NCBI GenBank assembly: GCA_009768925.2
Contig: VHIT02000002.1
Location: 372,001 to 436,000, forward strand
Direction: 5' to 3'
DNA: 64,000 nt
Source of the DNA: Cryptosporidium bovis
Taxonomy: Eukaryota > Apicomplexa > Conoidasida > Eucoccidiorida > Cryptosporidiidae
A program made the translations under genes and the position numbers. The notes below the pieces were generated by a model, which made no database searches, was not told the DNA's origin, and saw only the letters and a list, made by a program, of their open reading frames with translations. Below are positions 9,889-18,738 of the stretch, piece by piece; position 1 is the stretch's first letter, and every line of letters begins with the position of its first letter.

Positions 9889-12015
9889 ATGGTACTTATA
9901 TATTTTGAGTGTGTGTGCGATAAAACAAAGCCTGGTCAGTCAGTATACATATTGGGCAACCATTCTAGGTTTGGAAATTGGAGTCTTAATACCAAAAAAA
10001 CAAAGGGAAAAGAGAATGATCTAAACAGTGTGGAAGAAGATTACAACTCAGTAAGGCTCATCACAGACAAAATATCATATCCAGTATGGAGAACAAGCAG
10101 TGATATCAGAATAAGAGGTTCATGTTTATTAGAGTATAAATTCATTATTAAAAATGACAATGATAATAACTCTGAGAATATATATTGGGAGCCAATAACC
10201 GGTAATAGATATTTACATTTGAATGAACATTTTCCTGAATATAAGTACACGGTTTGTTGCAATTGGGGAGATACAAATAATAGTAGTGTTCGTTTTGAGG
10301 AACACTATGACACAGAAAAAAAAAGGGAATGTTATGTAACAGGAACTAATGATACAAAAGCAGGTGGAGACTTGTCAATCGGAAAAAAATCGGTAGCTGA
10401 AAAAGTGCCAACGTTTGATTACGATGACGAAACTCATAAAGATAATAATGAAAATGAAATAGTTATGGAAAGGCCAAAGACACCTCCACTTGTACTAAGT
10501 AGAACAGGTTCAAGATTGCGTTTATTGTTGGATAGGTACAGATTTATATTAAGTACTAAGGGGGACATAAATGACTTTTATACACTAGAAAAGACAATAG
10601 GAAGAGGTACTTGGGGTGAAGTTAAGGTGGCAATTCAAAAAGGAACGGGTCTGAGAAGAGCAGCTAAGAAAATACCAAAATATTTTGTGGAAGATGTTGA
10701 AAGGTTTAGACAGGAAATAGAAATAATGAAGTCGTTAGACCATCCGAATATAATTCGGCTGTATGAGACGTTTGAGGATAGTACGGATATATATCTGGTA
10801 ATGGAGTTGTGTACAGGTGGTGAATTATTTGAGAGAGTTGTACGTCAAAGAGTGTTTAGAGAAAGTGATGCAGCTAGAATAATGAAAGATGTATTTAATG
10901 CAATAGCATATTGTCACAGATTAAATGTTGCACATAGGGACTTAAAACCGGAGAACTTTCTTTTTTTAACAAGCGATACAGATTCGCCATTAAAACTTAT
11001 TGATTTTGGGTTGGCTGCTAGATTTAAACCCGGGTGCATGATGAGAACAAAAGTAGGCACTCCTTACTACGTTAGTCCACAGGTATTAGAGGGACTATAT
11101 GGACCCGAATGTGACGAGTGGTCTGCAGGAGTTATGATGTATGTATTATTATGTGGTTATCCGCCCTTTAGCGCTCCTACAGATTCTGAAGTTATGATTA
11201 AAATAAGACAGGGAGTATTTAATTTCCCAGAGAAGGATTGGATAAATGTTTCACCCCAAGCTGAGTCATTAATAAGAAGGTTGTTAACAAAATCACCAAA
11301 ACAGAGAATAAAATCAACAGAGGCTCTCGAGCATGAATGGTTTGAGAAACAACTTTCCTCTTCCCCCAGAAATCTTTTGTTAAATAATGTAGTTTCTAAC
11401 TTTAGGAGATTTCAGGGTTTGTCTCGTCTTAAAAAAATAGCCTTAACACTCATTGCTCAAAATATTGATGAAAGAGATATTTTGGATCTTCATGATATGT
11501 TTATTGAACTTGATACGAGTAAGGACGGATTTTTAAGTAGAAACGAGATTATCGAAGGTGTTAACAAGAGCGGATGTAATCCTTCACTTGGACTTGAAGG
11601 CTTGCTAGATGAGATAGATCCAGACGGAACTGATATGATATCCTATACCGACTTTATTGCTGCTTGCATTCAAGAGAGGCAGTTATCACATGAAAATGCC
11701 TGCAAAGCTGCATTTAAAGTATTTGACATTGATGGGGACGGATATATAAGTAACAAGGAATTAATAAAAGTTATTTCTCTTGCGAGCAAAGTTGAAAAGA
11801 CGGAAGAAGAACTTGCTTTGGAATTAAGTGAATTTATGAAAACCGGAGATTTAGATAAAGACGGGACAATTAATTTTGATGAATTTTGTCACGTTATGAG
11901 ACGAGTACCTTCAAGGTTGCTTTTGGGCGAGGCATCTGACGATACGCTGAACATGATGAAAAGGTGCTCCTCAAGAACGAATATTAATTTCATACAAAAT
12001 AACAATGGAAATTAA
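9889..12015 (+). CDS. Calcium-dependent protein kinase with N-terminal CBM20 starch-binding domain
   Basis: 708 aa from ATG 9889. Residues 1 to about 115 resemble a CBM20 starch-binding domain (GNHSRFGNW, LLEYKFII and WEP-GNR blocks). The kinase domain spans about 229-486: Gly-rich IGRGTWGEV near 237, HRDLKPEN near 349, DFG near 372, then GTPYYVSPQ. The gatekeeper in LVMELC is Met305, unlike the small gatekeeper that makes CpCDPK1 sensitive to bumped inhibitors. Four EF-hands follow. The second (DPDGTDMISYTD) ends in Asp rather than Glu and may bind Ca2+ weakly. This architecture matches Toxoplasma CDPK2, which controls amylopectin turnover, so binding to storage polysaccharide is a strong inference. 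No N-terminal Gly for myristoylation is present. Confidence 0.95.
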   Translation: MVLIYFECVCDKTKPGQSVYILGNHSRFGNWSLNTKKTKGKENDLNSVEEDYNSVRLITDKISYPVWRTSSDIRIRGSCLLEYKFIIKNDNDNNSENIYWEPITGNRYLHLNEHFPEYKYTVCCNWGDTNNSSVRFEEHYDTEKKRECYVTGTNDTKAGGDLSIGKKSVAEKVPTFDYDDETHKDNNENEIVMERPKTPPLVLSRTGSRLRLLLDRYRFILSTKGDINDFYTLEKTIGRGTWGEVKVAIQKGTGLRRAAKKIPKYFVEDVERFRQEIEIMKSLDHPNIIRLYETFEDSTDIYLVMELCTGGELFERVVRQRVFRESDAARIMKDVFNAIAYCHRLNVAHRDLKPENFLFLTSDTDSPLKLIDFGLAARFKPGCMMRTKVGTPYYVSPQVLEGLYGPECDEWSAGVMMYVLLCGYPPFSAPTDSEVMIKIRQGVFNFPEKDWINVSPQAESLIRRLLTKSPKQRIKSTEALEHEWFEKQLSSSPRNLLLNNVVSNFRRFQGLSRLKKIALTLIAQNIDERDILDLHDMFIELDTSKDGFLSRNEIIEGVNKSGCNPSLGLEGLLDEIDPDGTDMISYTDFIAACIQERQLSHENACKAAFKVFDIDGDGYISNKELIKVISLASKVEKTEEELALELSEFMKTGDLDKDGTINFDEFCHVMRRVPSRLLLGEASDDTLNMMKRCSSRTNINFIQNNNGN

Positions 12016-12306
12016 ATAACAACAGTTATTGACCCTGCTTACATTTTCAATGTCAGGAAAATACTGGAACAAGTTAAATAAGCATAACGGCATAATTAAC
12101 AGTGCGATTCTATCAGGAGGGACTCGCGATAAACTAATATATTAATATCTAGCGAACCAAAAAAAGAAAATGGTTGACAGGGCAATTCAGAATTATCTTA
12201 TTTAAAGCTACTTTGTTGTCTTCTTGATACAAAAGCTTAAGATTCAATGTTCTAATTTATTTCATTTGTCATACATAACTTGATTTTTGTGATTTTATGC
12301 CATGAG

Positions 12307-15300
12307 TTAAACGCCAGCAACCAATTCGATTTTTCTTCCCCTTGCTTCATCTGTGTCATTCTCTTCCTCAGTGTAGTAGTCATTTGGATATATTGAAACT
12401 GATTTTGTCACATTGCAAGTCTTGTAAATTCCAACAAGCTTATCTGCAACTTCGAACATATGATTTCTAAGAGAGACAACGATAAATTGTGCATTTTTTG
12501 TCTTTTCTTTAATAAATGTGGCTATAATGCTTACATTTCTGAAATCTAAAGCAGCATCAACTTCATCCATAAAGTAAAGAGGAGAAGGCCTAAATTGATG
12601 CAAAGCAAAAACAAGTGCCAAAGAACTTAGCGTTTTTTCACCCCCAGAAAGGTTGGTTATCGGTCTCCAGCTCTTTTTTGGAGGTCTCACAGAAAATATT
12701 ATACCGTCTGAAAACGGATCCATACTATCAACAAGTTCTAGTTCTGCGTCACCTCCCAAGGTTATCATTTGGTATATCTCCTTTAATTTCGAGGCTATTA
12801 CCTTAAATCCTGCCATAAAGTCAGAATACCTGCTTTGTTTTATGTAATCTAACTGTTTCCTACACTCGTCTCTGGCAGATGTCGCTTCTTCTACTTCTTG
12901 ACTCCTTTTGTTGTGTTGTTGGAGTTGAGAAGAGTATTGTGTAAATATGTCCTGTGATGGTCTAAAATTCTTTGTATTTCCTCTGCCTCCATCACTAACC
13001 GAGGGGAATTGTTCACATAAGGCCTGCAATTTCGTCTCTATGGAATCAATCTGGGACTTTATCTTGGAAACATCTTTCCCCCTCAATAAAATTTCATACT
13101 CGGAATCAGTTAAATCTTTTTCCATGAGTTTGACCTTTAGATTTTCAAATTCAATGTCTTTGTCATTTTTATCGTTACCTATTTCCTCATCTGCAGAGTT
13201 AGCATTTTCTCCTATTTTTTTGTCTGCAACTTGAGTTTCATTATCTCTATCAATTTCAGGTATTGGTGGAATAGATTCAACCTCCTCTCGGATTTTTTGA
13301 ATCTTTTTTTGGAGCATTTTGAGACAGCCTTGCTCCAAATCTGATACTTTGGCGTTTACATTACTTATCTTGTTTTGAATTTCAACATCACTCAACTCTA
13401 TTTCTTCTATCCCCTTTTCTATTTCCTCAGATTTTGTTTGAAATGAACTGTATTCACTCATAAACGATTCTAGTTCAGTTTCTAGTTCCTTCTTTCTCTC
13501 CATTAACTTTAGTGCCACCTCCTCCATTGAGACAAGCTCAGACTCGGTTTTTTCAATAGATTCTTTTAATGAGGCACATTTTACTTCAAATTGTTCCAAA
13601 GATTCTATTGTCTTTAGTTTTTTCTTCTCAGAAAGACTTATATCAATTTGGATCTTATTTATTCCTGCCTCCAAACTATTTAATGTTTTAGTTAACTCTT
13701 CAACCTTTTCAACTCTTCTTTTCATCTCTATCCCTCCTATATCTTTCATTACACTTCCCAGTTCCTCAACCTTCTTCTTTTTCAACTCCATTGATTCCTC
13801 ACACTCTTCTATCTTACCCCTCATTTTAGAAATCTCCGATTCCAACTTTGAAATTGTTCTAGCGTCTGCCTCCCTCATCTCTTCAGTGATCTTTACATCT
13901 GACAAGGATTCCTCCAATTCTGATTCTAACGACTTTATCGACTTTTCCAAGGAGGATAATTCAAGTTCTATTTTCTCCAAGGATAGACCCAAGTCACTAA
14001 TCTCATTTTTCACAAGTGAAATCAACTCCTCCGTATCCTTTAACTCAGCTCTAAGTTTATTTGTTTTCTCCTGGCAACTTGCACACTCTGATTCTAACCT
14101 ACTTAAATCCTCAGGTGTAGGAACCGAAATTGCAGTCTTCCCCGTATTCCTCTTCATACCCTGCTGTCTGGCTACAACCACAGATGATCCTCCTCCAGTC
14201 ATTGTCCCACTTGTATCTATAAGTTCACCTCCAAAAGTCACAACTCTCCACCTTTGTTTCCCATTATATGAAACAGTAGTTGCAATTTCAAGATTTTCTA
14301 CAACCAAAGTATCTCTAACGGCAAAATACCAGGCTATTTTAAACTTGTTTTCTTTTACTTTTATCAAATCGAAAAGTCTCTCTGAGTTTGTTGGGATTTT
14401 TAATACTCTATCCATTCCCTGTTTAAGGGAACTTGAAAGTTTATCCAATATTATACATGAAACTCTTCCAATTCCAGAATTTCGAACATATTCAACCACT
14501 TCCTGAGCATCCTCCGTAGTTTGAACTACTATGTTCTCCAACTGGGGAGTTGAGGAGTACAGAGCTACCTCATACTTTTCATCAATACAACCTAAATCAC
14601 CCAATTTTCCGTATATACCACTCTTTTTCTTTGAAGTAAAGTACCCCATCACTAACTCTGCTATTGCTTGTTTTCCACTTTTCTTTTTAGACTCTGAGGC
14701 TGTTCTACTGGTACTTATTTGAGATGCATAAATACTTCTTGCCTCTTCCAATTCAGTTTTTTTTGTTCCTAGAACTCTATTACTCTCGTTAAAATCGGCT
14801 AAAATCTTTCCAGACTTTTTCACACTTTCCTCCAATATAGACTTTTTTTTTTCTATAGTTTTCAAGGTATCAACTTTATCTTTTTTCAGAGTACATAGCC
14901 TTTTTTTTGACTCTTCTAGACGTTTCTTACCCTTATCACCGCCTTCTTCCTGCCGGTCCTGCCTTTGTCTAAGAAGCTCAAGCTCAACTGAGAGCATATC
15001 GTGTGACTGTTGTAATTCCAGCAGTTTTTTCTGAAGAGGTGCCAATTCTCGCTCCGCTAAGTCTTTCTTCTTTCTAGTCTCCTCAACTCTATCCTTTAAA
15101 CTCTTTTGAAGTTCATCAAGTTTTTCTTGTGCACACTCAAGATCTTTGGAAACCTTCGGGACTAGTTTTTGTTTTTCACGAATTTCGTCCTCTAATTTGA
15201 CAATCTTATTCTCCAACTCAGGTATAAGTTTTTTCTCAAATCCAAAAGAGTCCTCTTGTTTAGCTAATCTTTTTTTTGAGTTCTTTAGGATCGCTCTTAG

Positions 15301-16326
15301 CTCCTCATCTCTTAGTACTATCTTCTTAAATTCATTCTCATTCTTTTCCAACTCCTTCTCCAAAGATTTAACCTTAGAGCCAACGTCCTTGTTTTCTTTT
15401 TCAAGCTCAGCCCTTTCTCGCTCCAATTCTTTTTTCTTCGTAACTAACCCACATTTCGCATCTGTTAATTCAACCAACTCATCCTTCAGCACGTTGACTT
15501 GATTCATAGCCACCTTTTTCTCTTCAATGTGAAACAATAATCTTGAAAAGTAAAGCTCTTTTTCCAACGTGAAAAACTCCACAGCTAAATAATAGGGACC
15601 TTTTAAACTGTTTAATTCATTCTCGGATATTTTCAATCTACTTAGCTTTTCCTGACGTAACTCATTTAGCTGCTCAAGCTCTAATGAATGCTTCTCAATC
15701 TCAGGAACATAACCACTCGTTCCTATTATATCCTCTATGTACTCCAATAAACCATCCTCACTTGAATTTGTGGCCTTCGGTTTCATTTGGGCAATAGATT
15801 CAACTTCTCCCTGCAAAATCAAGAATCTATTGTGTTCTAGGTCAGTGCCTTTACTTGTTAATAATTTTGTTACTTCCATATATGAGGATACTTTATTATT
15901 TATGTAATATTTAGTTTGATCACTACCAGCCAACACCTCCCTCTTTATCGTTATATCAGAATTAGGAACGGTTTCATATTCATGTTCTTTACCAGTTATA
16001 TCTACAATTTCTTTAAAGTGGACAGAAACACTGGCTTTTTCATTGTTTGGATATGATTTTGAATTATGAATCAACTCCGATACTTTATTTAATCTCATAT
16101 GTTTCGCTTTTTTTCCAAAAACAAACAACATCGCATCTATCACATTACTTTTTCCACTCCCATTAGGGCCAACTATAGCCGTAAATGATTTGTGAAATGG
16201 ACCTATTGTCCTCTTTCCACCATAAGATTTGAAGTTCTCCAACTCTATTTTGTGTATCATTAATCGTGGTTTCCCACATTCTCCCCCAGAAGGAAGGCTA
16301 CTGCTGACATTTTCAACCTTCTCCAT
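12307..16326 (-). CDS. SMC4: Condensin subunit SMC4
   Basis: 1339 aa from ATG 16326; a GTG twelve bases upstream lengthens the open frame but is not a credible start. SMC4 pairs with SMC2 to form the ATPase core of condensin. Walker A GPNGSGKS is at 53-60 inside the SMC4-type block that follows NFKSYGG. Two long coiled coils flank a hinge at about 565-715 that ends in SGTMTGGGSS. The C-terminal head carries the ABC signature LSGGEKTLSS near 1224 and Walker B with YFMDEVDAALDF near 1250. The hinge-proximal and head motifs match SMC4 rather than SMC1, 2 or 3. Length is normal for the family. Convergent with the CDPK gene, 291 bp away. Confidence 0.96.
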   Translation of the reverse strand: MEKVENVSSSLPSGGECGKPRLMIHKIELENFKSYGGKRTIGPFHKSFTAIVGPNGSGKSNVIDAMLFVFGKKAKHMRLNKVSELIHNSKSYPNNEKASVSVHFKEIVDITGKEHEYETVPNSDITIKREVLAGSDQTKYYINNKVSSYMEVTKLLTSKGTDLEHNRFLILQGEVESIAQMKPKATNSSEDGLLEYIEDIIGTSGYVPEIEKHSLELEQLNELRQEKLSRLKISENELNSLKGPYYLAVEFFTLEKELYFSRLLFHIEEKKVAMNQVNVLKDELVELTDAKCGLVTKKKELERERAELEKENKDVGSKVKSLEKELEKNENEFKKIVLRDEELRAILKNSKKRLAKQEDSFGFEKKLIPELENKIVKLEDEIREKQKLVPKVSKDLECAQEKLDELQKSLKDRVEETRKKKDLAERELAPLQKKLLELQQSHDMLSVELELLRQRQDRQEEGGDKGKKRLEESKKRLCTLKKDKVDTLKTIEKKKSILEESVKKSGKILADFNESNRVLGTKKTELEEARSIYASQISTSRTASESKKKSGKQAIAELVMGYFTSKKKSGIYGKLGDLGCIDEKYEVALYSSTPQLENIVVQTTEDAQEVVEYVRNSGIGRVSCIILDKLSSSLKQGMDRVLKIPTNSERLFDLIKVKENKFKIAWYFAVRDTLVVENLEIATTVSYNGKQRWRVVTFGGELIDTSGTMTGGGSSVVVARQQGMKRNTGKTAISVPTPEDLSRLESECASCQEKTNKLRAELKDTEELISLVKNEISDLGLSLEKIELELSSLEKSIKSLESELEESLSDVKITEEMREADARTISKLESEISKMRGKIEECEESMELKKKKVEELGSVMKDIGGIEMKRRVEKVEELTKTLNSLEAGINKIQIDISLSEKKKLKTIESLEQFEVKCASLKESIEKTESELVSMEEVALKLMERKKELETELESFMSEYSSFQTKSEEIEKGIEEIELSDVEIQNKISNVNAKVSDLEQGCLKMLQKKIQKIREEVESIPPIPEIDRDNETQVADKKIGENANSADEEIGNDKNDKDIEFENLKVKLMEKDLTDSEYEILLRGKDVSKIKSQIDSIETKLQALCEQFPSVSDGGRGNTKNFRPSQDIFTQYSSQLQQHNKRSQEVEEATSARDECRKQLDYIKQSRYSDFMAGFKVIASKLKEIYQMITLGGDAELELVDSMDPFSDGIIFSVRPPKKSWRPITNLSGGEKTLSSLALVFALHQFRPSPLYFMDEVDAALDFRNVSIIATFIKEKTKNAQFIVVSLRNHMFEVADKLVGIYKTCNVTKSVSIYPNDYYTEEENDTDEARGRKIELVAGV

Positions 16327-16691
16327 GTAATAAATCACATAACAAAATACTATTTCACTTTTTTAATTCAATAAATTATATACTCTACTTTTAATTCCTA
16401 CTTATAAATTAGTGCAAACATATTTTGTGGGGAAGTTTCGGCGGTAAACAAGTGCAAATAGCAATAAGGCATTATAAAGTTAGGGATTTTCTTCTGGAAG
16501 GAGTGGACTGAAACTTGGCTTATTTTTTCTTTTACAGGATTACTAAGAGAACAATATAAACTAATTAGGTGAACTAACAAAATTATTATAAAGCAGGATA
16601 AAATAGTCCGGTTCACAAAGTCCTTGACCTAGTTTTCGTTATTTTTTTAATGGCACAGCTTCGCAACTAATTATTCAGTTTCGTTTTTTCA
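16327..16691. promoter_or_regulatory. Intergenic region upstream of SMC4
   Basis: 365 bp between the SMC4 start and the stop of the p24 gene, both on the minus strand. TTTCGGCGGTAAA at 16436-16448 is a clear example of the recurring E2F-like GC-core element, about 110 bp upstream of SMC4. A 72-codon minus-strand frame here has no similarity and is not called. Confidence 0.35.
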
Positions 16692-17318
16692 TCACACAAG
16701 GTACTTGACGTTGAAGTACGATTTTAAAGTGTATACTTGAAGAAAAACGAAAGTAAACGAGACTAAAAGTTCTAGAACGCTCCAAAAAGCAGCCTTTTTT
16801 CTTGAGGATTCGATTACATCCATTTGGTATCTCTTTCTAGTAAGTGAGTATTTTTGCTTTTCAGAGGCCATGACCACTCTCTCATAAAGAATTCTCATAG
16901 AATCTAAGAGCCTCTTTGACTCTTGATTGCTCATAACATTGTTTAAATTAGATATATTAGACATGCTTTTGATGCTGAAATTTACTGTTTGTTCAATAGA
17001 ATTTAGTAAATTTTTGAAACAGAGGGAATATTCGGAATCTTCCTGTGCATTGAAACTGAAATCTCCTGTGTTCTTTATTTTATCGAATATTTTTGTCTCA
17101 TCCCCAACTATTGAAAGCGAAACTCTTACACTTTCGTATTCTGAATCAACCTCGTATGAACCTAAAATGCGATCACCTTTGTCAGCTTTAAAGAATATGC
17201 ACTCATTTGATCCGGGAATCAAAATAAGGTATAGGGCTTCAACATTTATTAATGACCTCATGAAAGCAAACGTAATAAGTAATGAGAAAATACTCTTTAT
17301 ATAGCTTTTTCTTCTCAT
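16692..17318 (-). CDS. p24/emp24/gp25L family cargo receptor (TMED-like)
   Basis: 208 aa from ATG 17318. p24 proteins cycle between ER and Golgi in COPII and COPI vesicles and help sort cargo such as GPI-anchored proteins. The layout is typical: signal peptide (residues 1-28), a GOLD-type lumenal domain with the two expected cysteines (CIFF near 40 and LCFKN near 100), a coiled-coil stretch at about 135-170, one C-terminal membrane span (about 178-198) and a short cytosolic tail ending YLV. The tail lacks a dilysine KKxx signal and instead has hydrophobic terminal residues of the kind used in ER export. The gamma-COP gene at 24-27 kb encodes part of the coat such proteins bind. Confidence 0.85.
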   Translation of the reverse strand: MRRKSYIKSIFSLLITFAFMRSLINVEALYLILIPGSNECIFFKADKGDRILGSYEVDSEYESVRVSLSIVGDETKIFDKIKNTGDFSFNAQEDSEYSLCFKNLLNSIEQTVNFSIKSMSNISNLNNVMSNQESKRLLDSMRILYERVVMASEKQKYSLTRKRYQMDVIESSRKKAAFWSVLELLVSFTFVFLQVYTLKSYFNVKYLV

Positions 17319-17753
17319 ATTTTTAGATAGTTCAACAGTCTTTCATCAACACAATTGACTATTATTTATCAGGTCGACGTTAGAAGTTGAGAACAGTTAA
17401 CACAAAATAACGGGAAAGTAAAAAATGTGTAAGAAGTGACTTTGCTCTTTGTCAATCTATCCTTTTCACACAAATTATCATGGAGAAAATCAAACGAGCA
17501 CAATTAGTATTCAAACTCAAACAATTGGTTGGCGCCACCGGCGCTCCGAAAGACAGGCGCTATAAGCTGTGGAATGGGTACTTTAGCTATCTATTACAGT
17601 TGGCGGCAATTTAAATATTATATAGGCGTCAAATTCTCGAGACGTAGATCAAGGAGTTAAAGTTTGAGCTTTCGCAAAACACAAGTTAAAAGAAGCCTTT
17701 CCGAGATCATTTAGAGGTTTTTATATAGTTAAATAAAATAATAATATAAAGAA
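17319..17753. promoter_or_regulatory. Divergent promoter region between p24 and RPL44
   Basis: 435 bp between divergent starts. GC-core elements are strong: TTGGCGCCACCGGCGC at 17529-17544, TTGGCGGCAATTT at 17600-17612 and TAGGCGTCAAA just beyond 17632. They stand out against AT-rich flanks and are suitable candidates for shared promoter control of a ribosomal protein gene. No ORF is supported. Confidence 0.45.
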
Positions 17754-18152
17754 ATGGTAAGTTCCTCTAGAATTTCATTGTCTCGAGACAATCAATCAAA
17801 ATCCAATTTCTTAACTTCGTTTTTCTCCAATTCGTAGGTTAACATTCCAAAAGTAAGAAATACTTACTGCAAGGGCTCTGATTGTCGTAAACATACACCT
17901 CACAAAGTTTCTCAATATAAGAGAGGAAAAGAATCGTCAACTGCCCAAGGTAGAAGACGTTACGACCGAAAACAGAAAGGTTATGGTGGGCAAACGAAAC
18001 CAAAGTTAAGGAAGACGGCGAAGACCACAAAAAAGATTGTATTGAGACTGGAGTGTACGAAGTGTAAACAAAGACGTTTCTTAGCGATAAAGAGATGCAA
18101 ACACTTCCAACTCGGAGCTGACAAGAAGAGGAAAGGAGGTCCTGTATATTAA
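17754..18152 (+). CDS. RPL44: 60S ribosomal protein eL42 (RPL44/L36a), with an intron after the start codon
   Basis: Spliced model: exon 1 is just the ATG at 17754-17756; an 81 bp intron (17757-17837) begins GTAAGT and ends GTAG; exon 2 is 17838-18152. The product is 105 aa, the normal length for eL42, a small basic protein near the ribosomal E site. Sequence features match the family: [13 protein letters not shown] at the start, the [13 protein letters not shown] block, [16 protein letters not shown], the second zinc-ribbon half with LECTKCK and KRCKHFQLG, and a terminal basic tail. The two CxxC-like pairs give four zinc ligands. Without splicing, the exon 2 frame has no ATG at its start, which supports the model. 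A 63-codon frame on the other strand is only its shadow. Confidence 0.95.
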
Positions 18153-18738
18153 ACTAAATAGTTAGTTTATACTCTACAAAAGAGAGGTGATAGGAAAACA
18201 TAGGACTTCTAATTGAGTTTATCAGAACTTAAACTTCTAGTTACTAGTAACTAATACTAAGTCCTCTTAACTTTTTTCTTTTAAACTAATTATACTCTCT
18301 TTCTTTTGAACCTATCAACGCCCGTGAAGTCCTGGAGAAACTTGATTCTTGAAAGATGGAATGGATATTCGGGAAAGGGATGTCGTGCGCAAGACAAAAC
18401 ACCTCCCGAACTACCATAATCACTGTGACCTTGATCTCTCACCTTATCGATACATTCCAATGAACATTCTGTGCATGATTGTGATGACTGTCTTATGCTT
18501 TCAACTCCGGATCAAATAACCAAAAAAAAGGAAAGAATAAGAATAAAAGAAGCCGTGATTAATTAGTAAAATAATGTTTTAGATCTAAATTGTTTGAAAG
18601 ATGTATCCCTTCTTAGCCTTATACCACCCATTCCCAATTACATTAAGACCAAAGGAATTAATGAATTTATGCGGACTCGAAGAGGCTGGAAGTGTAACTG
18701 GGCGTGTAATGTGCATCTGGAGATATTTTCGAGATTAT
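18153..18738. ncRNA. Possible structured non-coding RNA in the RPL44 / KH-gene convergent gap (class unknown)
   Basis: This 586 bp gap lies between two convergent genes, where promoters are not needed; other convergent gaps in the window are 54-308 bp. The segment 18310-18520 is richer in G and C and can fold: TTCGGGA 18368-18374 pairs with TCCCGAA 18404-18410, with inner TGTC 18381-18384 / GACA 18393-18396 and outer ATGG 18356-18359 / CCAT 18414-18417 and GATT 18344-18347 / AATC 18418-18421. A box-C-like GTGATGA lies at 18481-18487 but no clear box D. The strand is undetermined, and I could not match it to RNase P, MRP, SRP, U3 or spliceosomal RNAs. Overlapping plus-strand frames at 18594-18870 run into the KH gene and look spurious. 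Confidence 0.3.

Noticed and set aside
13886-14506. 206-codon plus-strand frame
   Set aside because: Antisense to the SMC4 hinge and coiled-coil; rich in Ser/Phe, as expected from reversed Lys/Glu codons.
16398-16616. Small minus-strand frame with hydrophobic start
   Set aside because: No similarity, AT-rich intergenic DNA next to a likely promoter element.
17839-18030. 63-codon minus-strand frame
   Set aside because: Antisense shadow of RPL44 exon 2.
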